Below are positions 60,430 through 64,000 of a stretch of 64,000 nucleotides of DNA, piece after piece; position 1 is the first letter of the stretch; each line of letters begins with the position of its first letter. Source of the DNA: Serratia microhaemolytica (lineage in GTDB: Bacteria; Pseudomonadota; Gammaproteobacteria; Enterobacterales; Enterobacteriaceae); NCBI RefSeq assembly GCF_004011885.1, contig NZ_SBEF01000014.1, positions 24,375 through 88,374 of the forward strand. The letters are read 5' to 3'. The notes under the pieces were generated by a model. The model had not been told where the DNA came from. It ran no database searches and was given only the letters and a program-made list of their open reading frames with translations. The position numbers were made by a program, and so were the translations under genes.

Positions 60430-61599
60430 CTATTTCAGATAATTTTCTACCAGAGTACACCAGTAAGTTGCTGCTGGAACGATTAACTCGTCATTAAAGT
60501 CGTAACCGGGATTATGCACCATACAGCCGCCAGGCTGATCACCCGCGCCGACCAGCAAGTAGCTGCCGTTTGGATTCTCTTCCAGCATAAATGCGAAGTC
60601 CTCACTGCCCATCACTGGCGCAGTATCAGTATTAATCATCGACTCATCAACACATTGACGTGCAACACTGATAGCAAACTCGGTTGCATCGGCGTCATTG
60701 ATTAACACCGGGCTACCATTAATGTGTATCACGTCGGCACTGGCACCAAAACTCTGTGCCTGGGCTGTGGCGATCTCGGTGACCCGCTGAAGTATCTGAT
60801 GGCGAACCTGTGGATCGAGTGTGCGAATACTCAACTTCAACAGTGCTTTGGCATTGATAATATTGGGTGCTGCACCAGACTGGATGCTACCAACCGTCAC
60901 CACCGCAGGTTGGAACGGGGTCACATTACGTGAAACGATAGTTTGCAACGCCAGAACGATATGACAAGCCACCACCGTGGCATCAATGGTGTATTCCGGC
61001 AGTGCGCCGTGGCCGCCAACACCATTCACCTCAATGTGGATCGTGTCTGAAGAGGCCATCATCGGCCCCTTTCTGAAATGAAAACTACCGGTTTTCATCC
61101 CTGGCATATTGTGCAGGGCAAAAATGTGGTCACAAGGGAATTTTTCGAACAGACCATCTTCCAGCATCTTTTTGCCACCATAAAGCAACTCTTCTGCTGG
61201 CTGGAAAATCAGATGCAGAGTGCCATTAAAATTGCGCGTTTTTGCCAAATATTCAGCCGCGCAGAGCAAAATGGCGGTATGTCCATCATGACCACAGCCG
61301 TGAAATTTGCCTTCATGGCAGCTCTGCCATTCTTTACCGCTATTTTCCTGCATCGGTAACGCATCAAGATCACTACGCAGACCGAGAGTTTTTTTCCCGT
61401 CACCCACTGTTAACGTCGCAACAATACCGGTAGTTGCCATGCCACGATCAACCTGATATCCCCAAGAAAGCAGTTTCTCAGCCACAATATCGCTGGTACG
61501 CACCTCTTCAAAGCCTATTTCGGGGTGGCGATGCAGATCACGGCGCAGTGCAATGAATTGCTCTTTATTCTTCTCTATATATGCTTTGATGTTAGACAT
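60430..61599 (-). CDS. M20D-family amidohydrolase/aminoacylase
   Basis: The 389-residue protein belongs to the M20D peptidases (hippurate hydrolase, IAA-amino acid and N-acetyldiaminopimelate deacylase group). Metal-site segments are HRHPEIGFEE, FHGCGHDGHTAILLC, the catalytic QPAEELLYGG, ALHNMPGMKTGSF and the final GSEDFAFMLEE. I choose the ATG at 61599, which has AGGA seven bases upstream, over the GTG two codons earlier. It probably releases amino acids from N-acyl or amide conjugates in the cytoplasm; the substrate is not shown by the sequence. The MFS gene follows after 341 bp. Confidence 0.85.
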   Translation of the reverse strand: MSNIKAYIEKNKEQFIALRRDLHRHPEIGFEEVRTSDIVAEKLLSWGYQVDRGMATTGIVATLTVGDGKKTLGLRSDLDALPMQENSGKEWQSCHEGKFHGCGHDGHTAILLCAAEYLAKTRNFNGTLHLIFQPAEELLYGGKKMLEDGLFEKFPCDHIFALHNMPGMKTGSFHFRKGPMMASSDTIHIEVNGVGGHGALPEYTIDATVVACHIVLALQTIVSRNVTPFQPAVVTVGSIQSGAAPNIINAKALLKLSIRTLDPQVRHQILQRVTEIATAQAQSFGASADVIHINGSPVLINDADATEFAISVARQCVDESMINTDTAPVMGSEDFAFMLEENPNGSYLLVGAGDQPGGCMVHNPGYDFNDELIVPAATYWCTLVENYLK

Positions 61600-61874
61600 G
61601 TTCACATCCTTTTATTTTCGTGTGGGTGCTATGACTAATAGTGATGGAGCAAAATTAACGACCTATCCGATCAGGATTGTTTTAGTTGCTAGTGAGTACT
61701 AAAAAGCCGCATATCATCGCTGTCCGCTGAAGTTTCTCTCTGCTATCGCTGTCCCGACAGCGGGGTGCCAATCAGCGTGACTGGCATAGACGGTAAATAA
61801 TGCCGCATCATATTGATGCTCCAGTCGCCAACCAAATTACTGTAATTTTGTCTCTAACTGCAACTATAAGCTGT

Positions 61875-62768
61875 TTATTGGGAAATATTCTCCAGTTTTG
61901 ACTTGGGTTTGATGGTCAATGTCGCACCGACAGAAGCAGTCATAATTGCGATTAATGCCAGCCACTGTAGCAGCGAGAGATGCTCACCCAAAAACACCAT
62001 ACCGGAGAGTGCGGCAAATGCTGGCTCCATACTGACCAAAGTACCAAAGGTGCGCGTAGGTATGTTTGACAGCGCAATAATTTCACATGAATAGGGGATC
62101 GCCGTAGAGAGTATTGCCACAGCTAATCCCAACGGTAGCAGATTGATATCCAGCAACGCACTGCCGGTCTGCCAAGCGCCGAGCGGACAGAACACCAGAG
62201 CGGCGATCAGCGTGCCGATTGCGACAGTACCGGTGCCAAGATCGACCCCCGCCTTACGGCCAGACAAAATATAGATCCCCCAACAGACCCCAGCACCGAG
62301 AGCATAGACAGAGCCAAGAGGATCAACCTGATCGACAGCAGTGCCAATCGGCAACAAAAACCATAACCCAATTACGGCCAGTGCGATCCAGACAAAATCG
62401 ACTAACCGGCGAGAAGCAAACATTGCCACAGCCAGTGGCCCAGTGAACTCGAAAGCAACCGCAATACCAAGCGGAATGGTGTTCAACGAAAGATAGAACA
62501 GGTAGTTCATACCACCGAGAGAGAGGCCATAAATCAGCAGTGGCAGGCGGTGCTTGGCGCTAAAACGGATTTTCCACGGGCGAAAAATGGCAGCCAATAT
62601 CAGCGTACCCAGCGCCAGACGCAATGTCGTGATCCCCTCCGGACCAATTAATGGAAACAACGTTTTTGCCAATGATGCGCCACTTTGTACCGAGATCATG
62701 GCAATAACCAACAGAAGTACTGGAATGAAGATCGAAGAGACGCTGGTGCTGGTCGCGGGTGCGCGCAT
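61875..62768 (-). CDS. rhtA: Threonine/homoserine exporter RhtA (EamA family)
   Basis: RhtA exports threonine, homoserine and related amino acids. The 297-residue product has ten membrane segments in two EamA halves and closely follows E. coli RhtA (295 residues), with GASLAKTLFPLIGPEGITTL, YGLSLGGMNYLFYLSLN, GIAVAFEFTGPLAVA and PTRTFGTLVSMEPAFAALSG. AGGA lies nine bases before the ATG. The stop is followed by 275 bp before the M20 gene. Confidence 0.92.
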   Translation of the reverse strand: MRAPATSTSVSSIFIPVLLLVIAMISVQSGASLAKTLFPLIGPEGITTLRLALGTLILAAIFRPWKIRFSAKHRLPLLIYGLSLGGMNYLFYLSLNTIPLGIAVAFEFTGPLAVAMFASRRLVDFVWIALAVIGLWFLLPIGTAVDQVDPLGSVYALGAGVCWGIYILSGRKAGVDLGTGTVAIGTLIAALVFCPLGAWQTGSALLDINLLPLGLAVAILSTAIPYSCEIIALSNIPTRTFGTLVSMEPAFAALSGMVFLGEHLSLLQWLALIAIMTASVGATLTIKPKSKLENISQ

Positions 62769-63022
62769 ACTTTATTCGTCCTAGGGCTGTTTTCAGAGAG
62801 CAGGTGGCAATGATCGCCGAGCAGAGCTAGTGTAAAGGAATTTAGTTATGCATGTTGGGTAAAATACGTGTCGCCAGGCAACAACTGAGATAGCCGCAGT
62901 GCGTAGAGCGCACGCCAATCAACAGCGAATCAGCCAGTCCGATAGCGGCCATGTATTCAATATGTTGATTCTGCGTCAAACCGAATAATCACCTGCGCTG
63001 AAAATTCTGATGCTGTTGTCGG

Positions 63023-63454
63023 CAGGGCAACAGCACGAACGTTTGTTAACCCAAACAGTATTTGACCTGATCGTGTGTCTCTGTTCTTTCCCTGATCAAA
63101 GCAAAAGAATGGTCTCGCTCCTCCCCCTAGGGCGGGATTCTACTTTGCTTAATATTTATACTTTAGGCGTCTGCACATAAAATCTGAGGAAATTTCAGGA
63201 ATAAATTGATGTTTTTTTACGTGGCAGCGTCATTGTTGGGTGAAAGTTAATCAATTTAAAAGTGAAATCCCGCCCTGCTCCTCCCCCTGGAAAGGGGGAG
63301 GCTGGGAGGGGGTATTTCAAAATAATCAAATGTTTTAAAACCCCACACTAACCCTCCCCTTATTAAGGGGAGGGAACTACCTGGCTCCTCGTATTGTGGC
63401 ACAGAACAAACTTTAGTTAATAATCGATTAAAAAACGTTCATACGTTTGCCCTG
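63023..63454 (-). mobile_element. Miniature inverted-repeat element, copy 2, interrupted
   Basis: This 432-bp stretch is the reverse complement of the element at 15445-15717, with ends CAGGGCAACAGCACGAACG (left) and CGTTCATACGTTTGCCCTG (right). The two internal hairpins, the segment GGTCAAATACTG and the TTAGTTAATAATCGATT near one end are all shared. The extra 160 bp is the nested element and its target duplication. Without them this copy is about 272 bp, against 273 for copy 1. Confidence 0.88.
63129..63276. mobile_element. Nested 148-bp miniature element of a different family
   Basis: The inserted piece begins AGGGCGGGATTCTACTTT and its complement begins AGGGCGGGATTTCACTTT (16 of 18 identical). 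It is flanked by a direct repeat GCTCCTCCCCCT at 63117-63128 and 63277-63288, which occurs once in the uninterrupted copy at 15.6 kb. This shows insertion with a 12-bp target duplication. It has no coding frame of note. The mobilising transposase family is unknown to me. Confidence 0.85.
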
Positions 63455-63850
63455 TTTAGCTACCCTAGGTATCTCGGAATTTATATCGATTATATTATTT
63501 TTAATGGTGAATTAATTCATAAATTAAATATAACTCAGTGTTATTTCCTTTTTAATTGTCCCAGTAACTGGTGAACTTCTCGCTATCTGATTTGCCAGTA
63601 AAGATTTAAAAAAACAGCTTGTTACATCAACAGCCAACCGGCGAGTCGTGGAAAAAGCAACGGAAAACACAAAGTGGCGCATTTTATCTTATGAAAAATA
63701 AGTGGTTATTGACATTGTGGCGAGAAAATAACAGCATGGGAAGCAATAAACACCCTCCAGGAGCGGGTGACTTTTTTAGCTATTCACTGTGACCAAACAC
63801 CACCAACGGAAAAACGCCGCCAGTCGGGCTACGGACAGGGAGAGAAGGGA
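63455..63850. other. AT-rich region after the nested elements, no gene recognised
   Basis: The first 150 bp are strongly AT-rich (TTATATTATTTTTAATGG and similar). A TTGACA at about 63710 could be a -35 box, but I see no good -10 box 17 bp later. No gene is recognised. Confidence 0.45.
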
Positions 63851-64000
63851 ATGGAGCGCTTTACGATGCCACTCATCAACGATCACGCGACCAACACGCG
63901 ATCAGTGTGCCCACACGATCCGTTTTCACACGATCCATTATCACCCCCTTCGTTATCACAGCATCCGTTATCCCGTTATCACAGCATCCGCTACCGGCGA
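63851..64000 (+). CDS. Possible 5' end of an unidentified gene, cut by window edge
   Basis: An ATG at 63851 follows AGAAGGGA and opens a frame to the window end: MERFTMPLINDHATNTRSVC and then pentapeptide-like repeats HDPFS-HDPLS-PPSLS-QHPLS. I do not recognise the product. The frame coincides with a tandem repeat containing one short unit that shifts phase, so it may be a real gene with a variable start or non-coding repeat DNA. Confidence 0.3.
   Translation, partial: MERFTMPLINDHATNTRSVCPHDPFSHDPLSPPSLSQHPLSRYHSIRYRR
63910..63992 (+). repeat. Period-15 tandem repeat
   Basis: Units of 15 bp such as ATCACAGCATCCGTT occur at 63910, 63925, 63940 and 63955, followed by an 8-bp partial unit ATCCCGTT at 63970 and a further unit at 63978. 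The partial unit changes the reading phase. Units vary at a few positions. Confidence 0.75.

Overview
This 64 kb window is chromosomal DNA of a gammaproteobacterium of the Enterobacterales. The MreBCD, Rng, PssA, HrpB, CyaA, DapF, XerC, UvrD, CorA, FumA and GshB products have the lengths and motifs I know from Escherichia coli. The nitrilase gene between yhdP and tldD, the inverse autotransporters, the kduID pair and the roughly 50 percent G+C composition point to the Yersiniaceae (Serratia/Yersinia-like). The species is an inference; no rRNA gene is present.

Layout. (1) 0-11.8 kb, plus strand: end of csrD, then mreB-mreC-mreD-maf-rng-yhdP-nit-tldD, the cell-shape and envelope cluster. (2) 12.2-15.9 kb: an accessory island with an orphan GC-rich VgrG. 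Its AT-rich C-terminal toxin tail overlaps an immunity gene. Behind it lie the 5' stub of an ISAs1-family (H-repeat) insertion sequence, a miniature element with related ends, and a frameshifted scrap of a second VgrG C-terminus. (3) 15.9-18.4 kb, minus strand: a cation-diffusion facilitator and pssA. (4) 18.6-24.4 kb: hrpB and mrcB, convergent with mipA across a bidirectional terminator. (5) 24.9-29.3 kb: a divergent alkyl-sulfatase-like metallohydrolase, hldE and a PmtA-like methyltransferase. (6) 29.6-39.6 kb: cyaA, cyaY, lptM, the overlapping dapF-yigA-xerC-yigB series, uvrD and corA. (7) 39.7-48 kb: class I fumarase, sprT-endA-rsmE-gshB-yqgE-yqgF, yfiF and yihA. (8) 48.6-55.7 kb: two tandem inverse autotransporters (invasin/intimin type). 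(9) 55.8-62.8 kb, all minus strand: ygjV, kduD, kduI, a 14-TM-type MFS transporter, an M20 amidohydrolase and rhtA. (10) 63-64 kb: a second, inverted copy of the miniature element, itself interrupted by a different miniature element flanked by a 12-bp duplication, then AT-rich DNA and a period-15 tandem repeat.

The core blocks are individually collinear with E. coli, but neighbouring blocks lie far apart on the E. coli map, so the window is a mosaic of rearranged segments. Most genes serve the envelope: peptidoglycan elongation (MreBCD, PBP1B, MipA, DapF), phospholipid and LPS supply (PssA, YhdP, HldE, LptM) and surface adhesion or competition (inverse autotransporters, VgrG). The two most distinctive features are the VgrG toxin/immunity locus with its displaced remnant and the nested miniature elements.
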